Assembly (NCBI RefSeq): GCF_035818615.1
Contig: NZ_JAYKZY010000003.1
Span: 1 to 64,000 of the forward strand
Source: Sphingobium sp. CR2-8
Lineage (GTDB): Bacteria > Pseudomonadota > Alphaproteobacteria > Sphingomonadales > Sphingomonadaceae
DNA length: 64,000 bases
Direction of reading: 5' to 3'
The translations under genes and the position numbers were made by a program. Positions 42,135 to 50,885 of this stretch are shown here, in pieces; within the stretch, counting starts at the first letter, position 1; each line of letters starts with the position of its first letter. The notes under the pieces are model-generated. The model was given only the letters and a program-made list of their open reading frames with translations, searched no databases and was not told the DNA's origin.

Positions 42135-43274
42135 CTAATGAGTCACAGCAGCAATGAAGTGGGGTAAAAATTTCTCTATTTCATACGGAGTATTATATCT
42201 ACCAAAGAAAATCCTGATAACTGATCCAGCGTCGCGGGGCGTATTACCCATTGCCAGCAAAACATGCGAGGGCATAACCTGCCCGGAGGTACATGCGGAA
42301 CCTGTTGATACACTCGCATAAGGCGCGAGCCGTGAGACTATTTCATCCGCTGCGCAGCCTGATATTGAAATACTTAGAGATCCCGGCAGGGTTTGTGCAT
42401 TACCAGTACCTATGCGAAAACCTATACCTTGGGCGCTAAGCTCCGATTTGAAAACGGTGGCCAGTGTGTGGCCGTGCGCCATGTCATTCTCTAGGCGCTG
42501 CCAAGCTAGCGTTGCGGCAGCGCCAAAACCAGCAATTAGGTATACTGGTTCGGTGCCTGGCCGCATCGCCCGTTCTTGGCCACCGCCAAATTGGACAGGG
42601 CTTGGCTTTGGCGCACCGTTCGCGACATAGAGGGCTCCCACTCCCATGGGACCGTACATCTTATGTGATGACAAAGACATGTAATTCACGTCGAGCGCGT
42701 CCACGTCCACAGGGATCTTTCCCACCGCTTGGGCGGCATCGCAATGCATCAAGGCACCCTGCACCCTGGCCATCGCGGCAATCCGCGCCACAGGTTGGAT
42801 TGCGCCTGTTTCATTGTTTGCCAGCATAGCTGAGACTAGCAGGGTATCAGAATTGATCACCCTTTGAGCCGCCTCAAGGTCGATGACCCCGTCGGATGTG
42901 ACAGGGGCACGCACGATATTGAAGCCAAGGTTGCTTAAGCTATCCGCTGCCTCCAGCACCGCCTTATGCTCGATTGAAGACACAACAATCTTGCGGCGGG
43001 GGTTGCCAGATTGCAGTGCCCTAAAGGCTACGCCTCGAATGGCAAGGTTGTCCAATTCCGTCGCGCCCGAGGTGAAGACGAGTTCACTTGCATCTGCTCC
43101 GATTAGAGATGCCACCTCCTGCCTTGCCTTTTCGAGGACGGCACTGGCTCTGGCGCCAGACAGATGCGGCGAGCCGGCGTTACCAGGACGCGATGAAGCA
43201 AGCACCATCGCATCCCGTGCCTCTGGGGCGAGGGGGGTGGTTGCAAAACCGTCAAAATAGGCCGGCTCGTCCAC
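42135..43274 (-). CDS. sspA: SspA/DndA-like cysteine desulfurase
   Basis: PLP enzyme that takes sulfur from cysteine and passes it on for DNA phosphorothioation. The 379-residue protein has an NTSA-type N-terminal substrate region (FDGFATTPLAPEARDAM), the PLP lysine in SLSSHKMYGPMGVGALYV, HCDAAQAVGK, and the persulfide cysteine in STGSACTSGQVMPSH. The gene starts eight bases after the DGQHR gene, so all are probably on one transcript. A housekeeping IscS is not excluded by sequence alone, but context assigns it to Ssp. Confidence 0.87.
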   Translation of the reverse strand: MDEPAYFDGFATTPLAPEARDAMVLASSRPGNAGSPHLSGARASAVLEKARQEVASLIGADASELVFTSGATELDNLAIRGVAFRALQSGNPRRKIVVSSIEHKAVLEAADSLSNLGFNIVRAPVTSDGVIDLEAAQRVINSDTLLVSAMLANNETGAIQPVARIAAMARVQGALMHCDAAQAVGKIPVDVDALDVNYMSLSSHKMYGPMGVGALYVANGAPKPSPVQFGGGQERAMRPGTEPVYLIAGFGAAATLAWQRLENDMAHGHTLATVFKSELSAQGIGFRIGTGNAQTLPGSLSISISGCAADEIVSRLAPYASVSTGSACTSGQVMPSHVLLAMGNTPRDAGSVIRIFFGRYNTPYEIEKFLPHFIAAVTH

Positions 43275-43282
43275 GTCTTACC

Positions 43283-45607
43283 CTACTTGCCCTCGTCCGG
43301 TTCAAAGTCAGCTTCTTCGGAAGCCTCCCAGGTTTCGTTTTCGTCCTCCACCACGGGGGCTTCGGCGGCATCTTCAACCACGGGTGCTTCTTCCAATGCG
43401 CGTTTGCTAGGAACGTCGGCAGCCAACCATCCCACGTTGCGAAGGAACTTTTTGAACGCCTCATAGGCGGCGTTCGTGATTTCACTTCGATCAGACGAAG
43501 TTAAATTCTCTTCGCGCTTAAGATTGCGCGTCAAGAAATCTTTTTGATACTCATGTTCAAGTGATGCAAATATTTGACGACGGCTTTTTTCCCGTTCTGC
43601 AGTCAGTGAGCTTTCGAGCTCAGTACCAGTAGCACGCCAGATTTCGAGGATGAGATATTTATATTTCGGCCATTGCGCAGGCTGCATTTCGCCCCGGTAG
43701 ACAACACGTCGGAATGTTGAATTGGACGGTGTGATTTTCCACTCGCGGATTTCACCTTCCAGCGCGTCTTGGAACACCTCGACTAGGCGCTTGAACTCGC
43801 GCGAGCTGCTGGGAGAGAAAAACCCGTTGATGTCTGCGATGAAACCGTCGAACGCGGTTTGCGTATCGACGCCATCAAGGCCCTGCTTGGATCGCTCCAG
43901 ATTGGCGCGTTCAAGTTCGCTGAAGAACCCAGCAATCATAGCCGTCTGAAAAGCCACTGTGGTCAGAATATTATCATAAAGCTTGTTCACGAAATCGACA
44001 ACGCGAGGGTGAATAATGCCCTCTTCGGTCTTAAGTACTTTCTTGTCCGATACTTTAGATAAAAAGCGTTCAGCTCGCTCAAATTTGAGTTTGCTTATCA
44101 ATTCATCAACTAGCTTTTGCGTGCCGTTCAAACGATCGAGAATTTCCCGGAGCTTTGGCGCATCGGCGCCAAATTCTTGGGAATCAATTTTTGCTGCTAG
44201 GTTTGCCGTGTGAGCTGCGAAGGTGCGGCCAATCCCCTGCCCTTCGAAAAGGATAGGACGGACGCGGGTGTTAGCCTGAGATCGCAATTGCTCGCTAAGC
44301 CAATACACCGCACCCGAATGCGCCGCGTATGGCGCAAATTGTTGGAAGGCTGACACGACGTAGTTTCCGAACCGCTCACGGAACTCTTTCGTAAGGATGT
44401 CGCCTGCTGCCGACGTGTAGAACTGACGCGAAGTGGCATCCGCAAGATCTGCACCAAGGAGGTTTCGTCCATTTAGACGACGAAAGGCCGCAGGCTCCAG
44501 ATCGGTACGCAGATAATAATTACCCGCGCGGGGCTTAGCGCCGTTCACATCCTCAAGCTTGTTCAGAACAATGTGCTCAATGAGGTAGTAGATATGGTTG
44601 ACGCCAGAAATCGCGATTGGACTTTCGATCTTTACACGATCGTGAGCTTGATCGAGTTCGATATTGCTGATTTCCAGCGTTGAACCCGAATGAAGGTCTC
44701 CCTTTTTGATCGTGGAGAGTGTGTCCCGGAGGAAAAGCGCGATTAGATCATTATCGTCGAGCAGCCGATTGCGTGAGGCTGAAACTTGCCTTGCAGTTTT
44801 ATTTAGGGTCAAGAAGATTGATCGCGCAGCCATCTTGACGTTGTATTCGCCATTGAAACTCTCATCGAGTTGCGGGAAAGTACAAAACATCACAGGAAGA
44901 CTGATATTTTTCAGTTCAAACTTCCTGATATAATTTGTAGTCCACTCCTCATAGTAGTCTTTATATGGCGCCTTCATGGCGTCATTCCAATCTTGCTTTA
45001 GGTTCCGATAGACTGCCAGCAGGGCCATGGCCCGATGCTGACCATCTACGATTACAAGGCGAGACTTGTTGGTGTTCAGTCGCAAGCGAACCAGATCATG
45101 CTCGTACAACTTGCCGTTCTGAAGGGGTTGCACAAACTCGAAAACCTCCTGTCCCTTCGCGCCGGAGCGGATGATTTGGGCTTCATGCCCCTCCGGCATC
45201 ATTTCTACCTCGGTGGAGACAGTCGGGTAGAGATCGGCAGGCTTGTTTTCGTATGCTTTGACTGGAAGAACTACGACAATGATCGGCGGAAAGAGCTTCA
45301 CGAGATCGCGCGACTTATGGTCGAGCAAATACGGAACCAGTTCAGATGAAACGCGTGCATCGTCGATGTCGCGCTGCATGATTTCATCAAATTCGAGATC
45401 CACAGTCGGGAAGATTTCTCGAACGGGGGCGAGGTGTTTCAGAACCTCTTCATTTGAGCCATTCTCGAAATCGAGTCCAACATGAGTGAGAAAGTATTTC
45501 ACTTCCACCGACTTCTGCGTGTCGCTACCGGCGCCGACGCTGAAGCTACCGACTGACCCTTCAAGCGTAAGATTAAGAGCGGATGTAACGCTTAGACCCA
45601 GGGCCAT
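43283..45607 (-). CDS. DGQHR-domain protein (DndB-like) leading the ssp genes
   Basis: A 774-residue protein with the motif RLVIVDGQHRAMALLAVYRN near residue 190, as in DndB and other DGQHR proteins of phosphorothioation and defence loci. The N-terminal part has strands like the ParB/Srx fold (LFPPIIVVVLPVKAYENKPA). The long C-terminal half is helical and ends in an acidic tail. DndB represses dnd transcription. Here the gene sits in the operon ahead of sspA, so control of modification level or a nuclease or sensor role is possible. It is much longer than the usual DndB of about 360 residues. Confidence 0.75.
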   Translation of the reverse strand: MALGLSVTSALNLTLEGSVGSFSVGAGSDTQKSVEVKYFLTHVGLDFENGSNEEVLKHLAPVREIFPTVDLEFDEIMQRDIDDARVSSELVPYLLDHKSRDLVKLFPPIIVVVLPVKAYENKPADLYPTVSTEVEMMPEGHEAQIIRSGAKGQEVFEFVQPLQNGKLYEHDLVRLRLNTNKSRLVIVDGQHRAMALLAVYRNLKQDWNDAMKAPYKDYYEEWTTNYIRKFELKNISLPVMFCTFPQLDESFNGEYNVKMAARSIFLTLNKTARQVSASRNRLLDDNDLIALFLRDTLSTIKKGDLHSGSTLEISNIELDQAHDRVKIESPIAISGVNHIYYLIEHIVLNKLEDVNGAKPRAGNYYLRTDLEPAAFRRLNGRNLLGADLADATSRQFYTSAAGDILTKEFRERFGNYVVSAFQQFAPYAAHSGAVYWLSEQLRSQANTRVRPILFEGQGIGRTFAAHTANLAAKIDSQEFGADAPKLREILDRLNGTQKLVDELISKLKFERAERFLSKVSDKKVLKTEEGIIHPRVVDFVNKLYDNILTTVAFQTAMIAGFFSELERANLERSKQGLDGVDTQTAFDGFIADINGFFSPSSSREFKRLVEVFQDALEGEIREWKITPSNSTFRRVVYRGEMQPAQWPKYKYLILEIWRATGTELESSLTAEREKSRRQIFASLEHEYQKDFLTRNLKREENLTSSDRSEITNAAYEAFKKFLRNVGWLAADVPSKRALEEAPVVEDAAEAPVVEDENETWEASEEADFEPDEGK

Positions 45608-45608
45608 T

Positions 45609-46301
45609 TCAATTTCTTCCTAAGATGGGGTAATATATCCGGTTAAGAATGTTCTCAATGTCAACTGCTGTCTTGTCATCAGCGGCAGTCGTGCATGTGA
45701 ATACAATTAATCGGTCAGGGGGAATTTTCCGTTTCGCAATTTGCCAAGCAAAGCCGGCATCAGTGTTTCGGGCCGGCTCAGCCTCCTGTCGATGTAGGCG
45801 TCGATACCTTTCGATAAGCGACTTGTGGGTAGCTAGGCGGGTCCGGAGTTGGGTCGCCATGCCCATATAGAGAGGACTGGCAAACATAGGCGCGGACATG
45901 TCTAAAACGTTTCTGATCGTCCGCAAGCGATCGGGATCATCAACGATGCGCTGCACTAGCCCGCCTGAAACACGAAAGTTATGTTCCAGCGTTCCGGTAT
46001 ATGTTGGCTTGAGGGGGCCCTCTATCACTGCGTGATATGGATCTTCCCGGAAATGTCGGAACACTCGGTTATCGAGCGTTTCCCTGACAAGGGCTTCGGC
46101 GGCTGAGCGGTCGAGCTCACGACATTCCTTGAGGCGAACGATCGTTTGCTCAAGGTCGTAGTCCGTAATTTCGGGGCTATAGTACCAAGCGTACACCCCA
46201 GGCAGTGCGGGCGCATTCACGATGTCAGCCCAAACATGCTTCTTGATAGGATCTGTCATGTCGCGGGGCACGGCAATGCCATTTGAGGGAACGAGTGCCA
46301 T
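45609..46301 (-). CDS. GIY-YIG-like nuclease-fold protein, first gene of the Ssp island
   Basis: The 230-residue protein from the ATG at 46301 (MALVPSNGIAVPRDMTDPIK) has PGVYAWYYS (residues 34-42) and SPLYMGMATQLRTRLATH (142-159). These correspond to the GIY, YIG and Arg elements, with a possible catalytic Glu in DIENILNRIYYP near the end. The gap between GIY and YIG is about 107 residues, far more than the usual 10-20, so this is a divergent or inserted version. It precedes the DGQHR gene with only a one-base gap. A role as second effector of the phosphorothioation system is a reasonable guess. Confidence 0.55.
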   Translation of the reverse strand: MALVPSNGIAVPRDMTDPIKKHVWADIVNAPALPGVYAWYYSPEITDYDLEQTIVRLKECRELDRSAAEALVRETLDNRVFRHFREDPYHAVIEGPLKPTYTGTLEHNFRVSGGLVQRIVDDPDRLRTIRNVLDMSAPMFASPLYMGMATQLRTRLATHKSLIERYRRLHRQEAEPARNTDAGFAWQIAKRKIPPDRLIVFTCTTAADDKTAVDIENILNRIYYPILGRN

Positions 46302-46566
46302 TGTATTCCAACCATCAGCAGTAACCGTCCCCCGGGCCCTTTCCCTCGCTCGCTTTGGCAATGACGAAAGCCGCAGGAGTGATCGTTGTGCAGCATAGCG
46401 AGGTCGAGTTGAGCGGCCAAGATAGCTCCAGCTTTGTTGTTCAGATTTATCAGCGCACTTCAAAGACTAATGCCTAAGATCGGGCTGGCAGGTATCGCGC
46501 GGTAGGCAAGCCACCTGACCGCGGAATGTATGGGTGATATATCGAATTCTATCTTTAGAATTTTGA

Positions 46567-47148
46567 TCATTTGGCATCCCCTGCGTTGATTGCATCCTGC
46601 TCTGGCGCAGGTAGATGCCTATATAAAGTCGCTACCGACACACCGATGGTGGGGGCAATCTCGCGTGCCGTCATGCCAGAAGCTAGTAGTTTGCGCGCGG
46701 CGTCGATGCGCTTTGGTGTCATCACCGTTTTACGCCCCCCTACCCTGCCCTCGCGCTTCGCCACTATGAGCGCGGCCGTCGTGCGCTCACGCACTAGATC
46801 GCGCTCCATTTCGGCCATGGCCGCCATGATATGAAAGACCAGCTTGCCGGCTGTACCGGCAGTATCGATCCCATCCGTGAGGGATCGCAGGCCGATTTTG
46901 CGTTCGGCCAGGTCGGCGGCAAGATCGACGAGTCCTTTCATCGTCCGGCCAAGACGATCAAGTTTCCATACGACAAGGACGTCCCCCATGCGCGCGTGGG
47001 AAAGTGCATCTGTCAAACCCTCCCGGTTCGCCTTTGCGCCACTGGCCTTGTCGGAAAAGACCTTTTCACACCCGGCTTCAGACAACGCGGCGAGCTGCGG
47101 TGCGAGATCCTGCTCTGGAGTAGAAACCCGGGCATAGCCAATCAGCAT
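46567..47148 (-). CDS. serine recombinase of the resolvase/invertase family
   Basis: A 193-residue resolvase: MLIGYARVSTPEQDLAPQLA with the nucleophile Ser in RVSTPEQ, GDVLVVWKLDRLGRTMKGLV, then the E-helix AAMAEMERDLVRERTTA. The C-terminal HTH is GMTAREIAPTIGVSVATLYR. It resembles Tn3-family or plasmid multimer resolvases. No transposase accompanies it, so a plasmid-dimer resolution role next to the origin is likely. A candidate site with 8-bp inverted repeats lies just upstream. Confidence 0.9.
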   Translation of the reverse strand: MLIGYARVSTPEQDLAPQLAALSEAGCEKVFSDKASGAKANREGLTDALSHARMGDVLVVWKLDRLGRTMKGLVDLAADLAERKIGLRSLTDGIDTAGTAGKLVFHIMAAMAEMERDLVRERTTAALIVAKREGRVGGRKTVMTPKRIDAARKLLASGMTAREIAPTIGVSVATLYRHLPAPEQDAINAGDAK

Positions 47149-47156
47149 GGTTCGCT

Positions 47157-47214
47157 CTCAAAACTCATCTGCGACGCCTAGCACGAGACTCTTATTTTGC
47201 GAAAGTGTTTTGAG
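47157..47214. promoter_or_regulatory. possible resolvase site upstream of the resolvase gene
   Basis: CTCAAAAC (47157-47164) and GTTTTGAG (47207-47214) form a spaced inverted repeat in the gap between the resolvase start and the repA leader. Position fits a res-type or operator site; no crossover core was identified. Confidence 0.35.
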
Positions 47215-47303
47215 ACGCGCTTATCGGCTGCTACACGTTCTCACATGATGGCGCTTCAAAAACGATCGTTTGCGAGACAGGCCGATGGGTCGTTCCGGGC
47301 TAC

Positions 47304-47364
47304 GGTCGCCGAAAACACGAACGCTGTCGACGGAATGTGGCAAACGGTCATCGAAAGCACGAAG
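47304..47364 (+). repeat. iterons upstream of repA (two copies)
   Basis: GGTCGCCGAAAACACGAAC (47304-47322) and GGTCATCGAAAGCACGAAG (47346-47364), 42 bases apart start to start. They are the same 19-bp element as the cluster after repA. Their place before the gene suggests RepA autoregulation. Confidence 0.8.
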
Positions 47365-47459
47365 TTTGACCCCGAACGGGGCCGTGATTGCCGCAAGACG
47401 GAAGCCATCCCCCCTATTCTTCGTGTTTTTGGCGACCGATCGGTGCTGGAACCGATCGC

Positions 47460-48320
47460 ATGAGCCAGGAGGCCTCCATTCAAGGCGACCTGTTCGCTTT
47501 TGATAGCCCGCTGCTGACCGAGGTGCGCGGTGAGCGTTCGCTTATGGCGTTTCCGTTCTTTGCGCTCAGCAAGACAAAATGGACGAAGCCGCTCGAATAC
47601 AAAACAGAAGCGGTGTCGATCGAGATCGTCTGCACGCCCAAGGGCGTCGCCACGATCTACGACAAAGAAGTTCTGCTATATATCGCGAGCCTCATGGTCG
47701 CGAAGCTGGATGCTGGTGAGCAAGTATCCCAAGATTTCTACTTCACCGCGCACGATCTTTTCAGGGTAACGGGCGTCAGCGGATCTTCGCGCTCTTACAC
47801 GCGCCTTTCAGATGCGTTGGAACGTCTGCAAGGTACTCAGATCAAGACGAACATCGAGGCGGGCGGCGAAGGCCAGGCGGGGTTCTTCTCGTGGCTATCG
47901 GATGCCCAGCTTCACTATACCAAAACCTCGAAAGGCGACAAACGGCTCAAGGCCATCAAGGTCCGCCTCTGCGATTGGTTGTATCGGGCAATCCTGCGCG
48001 ATCGGCGCGTGCTCGATTATGATCCGACCTATTTCCAGCTCGGCCCGATCGAACGACGCCTATATGAAGTGGCTCGCTCCGCTTGTGGACATGGGCCGAT
48101 CGAAGTGGAACTGGAAGAACTTCGGTTGCAGACCGGCTATCAAAGCTCGCTCAAGCATTTCCGCTATGAGCTGAAGCGCATAGCTGACGAGAGCAGCATT
48201 CCCGGGTTTCTATTCGACTTGGTGGATCGCGCCGAAACTGCTGGCGCTACTCGCTCGCGTAAGAACGCTGGGGCGGCCAGCGTAAAGATTACGCCGAAGC
48301 TACTGCTTCAGAGCGCCTAA
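47460..48320 (+). CDS. repA: RepA replication initiator (RPA family)
   Basis: Plasmid replication initiator of 286 residues from the ATG at 47460 (MSQEASIQGDLFAFDSPLLT). Features include RSLMAFPFFALSKTKW, VTGVSGSSRSYTRLSDALER and LCDWLYRAILRDRRVLDYDP. These are characteristic of the RPA family found on sphingomonad and other alphaproteobacterial plasmids, built of two winged-helix domains. Iterons lie on both sides, so it should bind the downstream cluster to open the origin and the upstream pair to limit its own transcription. Confidence 0.92.
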   Translation: MSQEASIQGDLFAFDSPLLTEVRGERSLMAFPFFALSKTKWTKPLEYKTEAVSIEIVCTPKGVATIYDKEVLLYIASLMVAKLDAGEQVSQDFYFTAHDLFRVTGVSGSSRSYTRLSDALERLQGTQIKTNIEAGGEGQAGFFSWLSDAQLHYTKTSKGDKRLKAIKVRLCDWLYRAILRDRRVLDYDPTYFQLGPIERRLYEVARSACGHGPIEVELEELRLQTGYQSSLKHFRYELKRIADESSIPGFLFDLVDRAETAGATRSRKNAGAASVKITPKLLLQSA

Positions 48321-48372
48321 CCCAGCCCCTTTCTGCCTCCCGCGAATCATGACTCAAATTCTGCGCCGGAAT

Positions 48373-48498
48373 GGTCGCCGAAAGCACGAAGCATGGTCAT
48401 CGAAAGCACGAATGCTGGTCGTCGAAAACACGAATGGCGACGCAAACGGTCATCGAAAGCACGAATTTTAGTGCCGATTGGTCACTGAAAGCACGAAT
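48373..48498 (+). other. oriV: five 19-bp iterons downstream of repA
   Basis: Direct repeats at 48373, 48395, 48417, 48448 and 48480 (each 19 bases), consensus GGTCRYCGAAARCACGAAT. The first three are exactly 22 bases apart, and the last two follow at 31-32 bases, so they fall on comparable helix faces in two groups. This is a classic iteron origin for RepA. Confidence 0.85.
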
Positions 48499-48602
48499 CC
48501 TAACGGTTTAACCGCGCTCCCTATTCGGCCACAAATATTGCTGCGCTGATTGCACTGTGCGTCGGCGAAGCGGGGATCGGCTGTGACCACCTAAAACGAA
48601 TG

Positions 48603-48623
48603 CCCGGCACGAAGGCCGGGCAC
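48603..48623. terminator. GC-rich hairpin downstream of oriV
   Basis: Arms GCCCGGC and GCCGGGC around ACGAAG, about 280 bases after repA. No T-tract. The rest of the gap to 48770 shows no gene I can support. Confidence 0.4.
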
Positions 48624-48769
48624 CCTGGAACGTGATGAGCGATGCTTGCAGGCATCGATCGGGACGTAAGACATCCTTCTCATACCTGTTCCTGAGCTTT
48701 GGTTCAAGGGAGCGTGCTTCGCGCCACGGATGAGTTTTGCCTGGTCCAGCCTCCATTTGGAGGTGGAAT

Positions 48770-49600
48770 ATGGCTCTATCACTAGGCGACGCTGCCTTGT
48801 CAGCGTTGGGCGGCATGGTGTCGACGCACAAGCCCGCACGGTCGGGCGCGCAGCATCGAACCGGCGCGCCCGTTCGGCGTGACAGCGCCGAAGCGGGCAC
48901 GTTTGAAGAGACATTCTTTGCTGTTCCCGCAAAGGGGGAGACAGATCGCCTCCTTCATGTGGCCCGCAAAACGCTGGATGCAGGACGCCGCTTGCGCCGC
49001 GATGCGCGCAGCGGAGCCAGAGAGCTGACCGCAGCAGAACGCCTCATATCCCGCCTCACAGCAAGCGCTGTACGTGTCTATGAGGAAATCCTAACGTTGG
49101 CGCGGCTCAATAAGGGGCGGGTCTATCCCAGCTACGATCATCTATCGGCCGCGACGGGCCTTGGACGCGCGACCGTCGCGAGAGCACTGACGATCCTAGA
49201 GACAATCGGCTTTGTTGTCAGGCAGCGTCGTTTCAATCGCGTAGCGAATGAAGGGGCTGGGCCGCGTTATGAGCAGACATCTAACGCCTATCGGCCGCTG
49301 TTGCCAGAAAAGGTGCTCGCATATCTTCCACGCTGGTTGCGCCCGGCACCTGTGCCAGAGGATGAAATCCAACGCCGAATTGACCATCAGGAAGATACCC
49401 AGCTCATGCTTAAATCATTGTCGTGCCGCGATCTCGCGGAAACGGTCGTTGATGGCCCGTTGCGCAAGATCCTGGCGAAGCTGGGAGCAGCCATAGATAG
49501 TCGAGAGCGTGAGTCTCAAATTGATCCTGAACCGCTAACTGATTCATATTTAAATAGGCTCAAAAGAGTTGGCCTAGTCGGCCAACGCTCTAACGCCTGA
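48770..49600 (+). CDS. helix-turn-helix protein associated with replication region
   Basis: A 276-residue protein with ribosome site GGAGG before the ATG at 48770 (MALSLGDAALSALGGMVSTH). The central winged-helix domain is VYEEILTLARLNKGRVYPSY, then DHLSAATGLGRATVARALTI and LETIGFVVRQRR, like DnaD/RepA-associated HTH proteins. The C-terminus is a long charged helical region. It follows oriV in the same direction as repA. A role in replication control is inferred from context only. Confidence 0.75.
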   Translation: MALSLGDAALSALGGMVSTHKPARSGAQHRTGAPVRRDSAEAGTFEETFFAVPAKGETDRLLHVARKTLDAGRRLRRDARSGARELTAAERLISRLTASAVRVYEEILTLARLNKGRVYPSYDHLSAATGLGRATVARALTILETIGFVVRQRRFNRVANEGAGPRYEQTSNAYRPLLPEKVLAYLPRWLRPAPVPEDEIQRRIDHQEDTQLMLKSLSCRDLAETVVDGPLRKILAKLGAAIDSRERESQIDPEPLTDSYLNRLKRVGLVGQRSNA

Positions 49601-50071
49601 CGGCGACCATGCCGAAAGGTCACACCCCACCGATAACGTCCCACGTAACGCACGTTCAGGACGCGCCAGCTACGCCGTCGCGAATGCTCCCAGCGGGAGC
49701 AGGCGGCTTGGGCAGCGCCAGAACGGCGATGCTGTGCTTGGCGAAACGTCAAAATCGGTGCTCAGTCGAGCCACAGCGCCTGTTTTGACGAATAGTGCAT
49801 TGCTGCATTCCTCGATCTATCGACCCATGGCATCGGGCCTACCCGCTAGACTTACATCGTCCGCGAGAAATGGCACTCTGGTCCCAGGTTCGCTCGGCTG
49901 TTCCTGAGCTGATGGGCATATGGGCGCTGACCGCCTCATACGATCAAGTGAATAACCGCTGCGCTACGGTTTCCGCCACGCGGAGCCTCCGTTTTTTCAC
50001 TGGATCGCGGCGGCTGCGCGCCCTTTCAATTCCCATCAGGAACGAGCCTGATCGATTGGAAGGACAAGACC
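49601..50071 (+). other. structured gene-free leader upstream of ssb
   Basis: 470 bases without a convincing gene. It holds a perfect hairpin at 49685-49701 (TGCTCCC-AGC-GGGAGCA) enclosed by CGCCGT (49673-49678) and ACGGCG (49723-49728), and a second structure at 49966-49991 followed by six T (terminator-like). It does not share sequence with the three leader repeats, but is likewise structured ahead of a single-strand-DNA gene. Confidence 0.4.
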
Positions 50072-50392
50072 ATGCAGAACATCGCGGAGTTTCGGATCAT
50101 CGGGCGGGTTGGCAAGATCACCGAATATGACAAGGTGACGAAGATCAGCATCGCCTCCAACTACAATCGGCAGGAAAATGGCGAGTGGGTGACGGACACG
50201 CACTGGAATGAGGTTTCGCTATTCGGCAAGATGATCGAGCGCGGCACCAAAGCACAAAAAGGCGACTTGGTGCATATCGCCGGTCGCCTTCGCCAGAACT
50301 CCTATGAGACGCCGGAGGGCCGGCGCTACACGGTGGAGGTTATCGCCGACGGTTTCGCAGTCCTGGCAAAATGTTCCGACGAGAGAAGTTAA
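50072..50392 (+). CDS. ssb: single-stranded DNA-binding protein (plasmid SSB)
   Basis: A 106-residue OB-fold protein: MQNIAEFRIIGRVGKITEYD, then WVTDTHWNEVSLFGKMIERG and LVHIAGRLRQNSYETPEGR. It is shorter than chromosomal SSB and lacks the acidic C-terminal tip (it ends CSDERS). Plasmid SSB coats incoming single-strand DNA after conjugation and can curb the SOS response. The gene lies less than 3 kb from the nick site, in the leading part of the transferred strand. Confidence 0.92.
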   Translation: MQNIAEFRIIGRVGKITEYDKVTKISIASNYNRQENGEWVTDTHWNEVSLFGKMIERGTKAQKGDLVHIAGRLRQNSYETPEGRRYTVEVIADGFAVLAKCSDERS

Positions 50393-50589
50393 GTGCGATC
50401 AGGGCCGCCTACTGGCGGCCCTTCCCTACGGCGCAGCTCCAGTTCGACCGCCTCACGCATGAAGTCGGCCTGGCTTTCACCCTCGCGCAGTATGGTCTTG
50501 ATACGATCAAGTGTGCCCTTGGGAAAACGCGCGATCGTCTTATCCTCCATTGGAGGGCGACCGACAGATCGGATCTTGCTAGACGTCAT
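50389..50589 (-). CDS. ribbon-helix-helix (CopG/Arc-like) regulator
   Basis: A 66-residue protein with KTIARFPKGTLDRIKTILRE and GESQADFMREAVELELRRRE, the RHH beta strand and two helices. It is divergent from the parAB group and faces an inverted repeat (50606-50638), so it probably represses its own promoter and perhaps parAB. Small RHH proteins also serve as centromere-binding proteins, but a separate ParB is present here. Confidence 0.78.
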   Translation of the reverse strand: MTSSKIRSVGRPPMEDKTIARFPKGTLDRIKTILREGESQADFMREAVELELRRREGPPVGGPDRT

Positions 50590-50605
50590 CCAATGCCCTA
50601 ATTAC

Positions 50606-50638
50606 CGATACCGCATATTGACCGTATTAGCGGTATCG
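50606..50638. promoter_or_regulatory. inverted repeat between the RHH gene and the parAB group
   Basis: CGATACCGC (50606-50614) and GCGGTATCG (50630-50638), nine-base arms with a 15-base spacer, in the divergent promoter region. Likely operator of the RHH protein. Confidence 0.55.
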
Positions 50639-50684
50639 TATATTAGAGCGATTGCCTTTTATCAAGGTGTGACGGAGACGAGTG

Positions 50685-50882
50685 ATGTGGGACAATCTAC
50701 TGACGATCGGGCTATTTGTCCTGATTGCGTGGGCTATCCTCTCCAGCGATAGCAAATATCGCGGCGCTCGTACCTGGAGCGGTGACACCCCCGATGAGGA
50801 GGGCCGACGCAATACGCGCACGGATTCCAATTATCGTGGCTATGACCATTGGAATAATAACCGTTCGGATCGGGGCCTCTAA
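50685..50882 (+). CDS. small membrane protein upstream of parA
   Basis: A 65-residue protein with one membrane helix (LLTIGLFVLIAWAILSS) and a polar, Arg/Asn/Gly-rich tail (KYRGARTWSGDTPDEEGRRN). The ATG at 50685 follows ACGGAG. The parA start lies three bases after its stop, so they are co-transcribed. No known family. Confidence 0.6.
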   Translation: MWDNLLTIGLFVLIAWAILSSDSKYRGARTWSGDTPDEEGRRNTRTDSNYRGYDHWNNNRSDRGL

Positions 50883-50885
50883 CGC

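Noticed and set aside
46567..47148. Tn3-family transposon
   Set aside because: Only the resolvase is present; no TnpA or 38-bp terminal repeats were seen.
47304..48498. CRISPR array
   Set aside because: The regularly spaced 19-bp repeats are direct iterons flanking a repA gene, with short spacers and no cas genes.
48508..48900. Open frames on the minus strand after oriV
   Set aside because: They overlap the well-supported HTH gene and contain Arg/Ser-rich antisense-like sequence.
49795..50130. 111-codon open frame upstream of ssb
   Set aside because: Overlaps the ssb start, poor composition and no motif; the region is better read as a structured leader.
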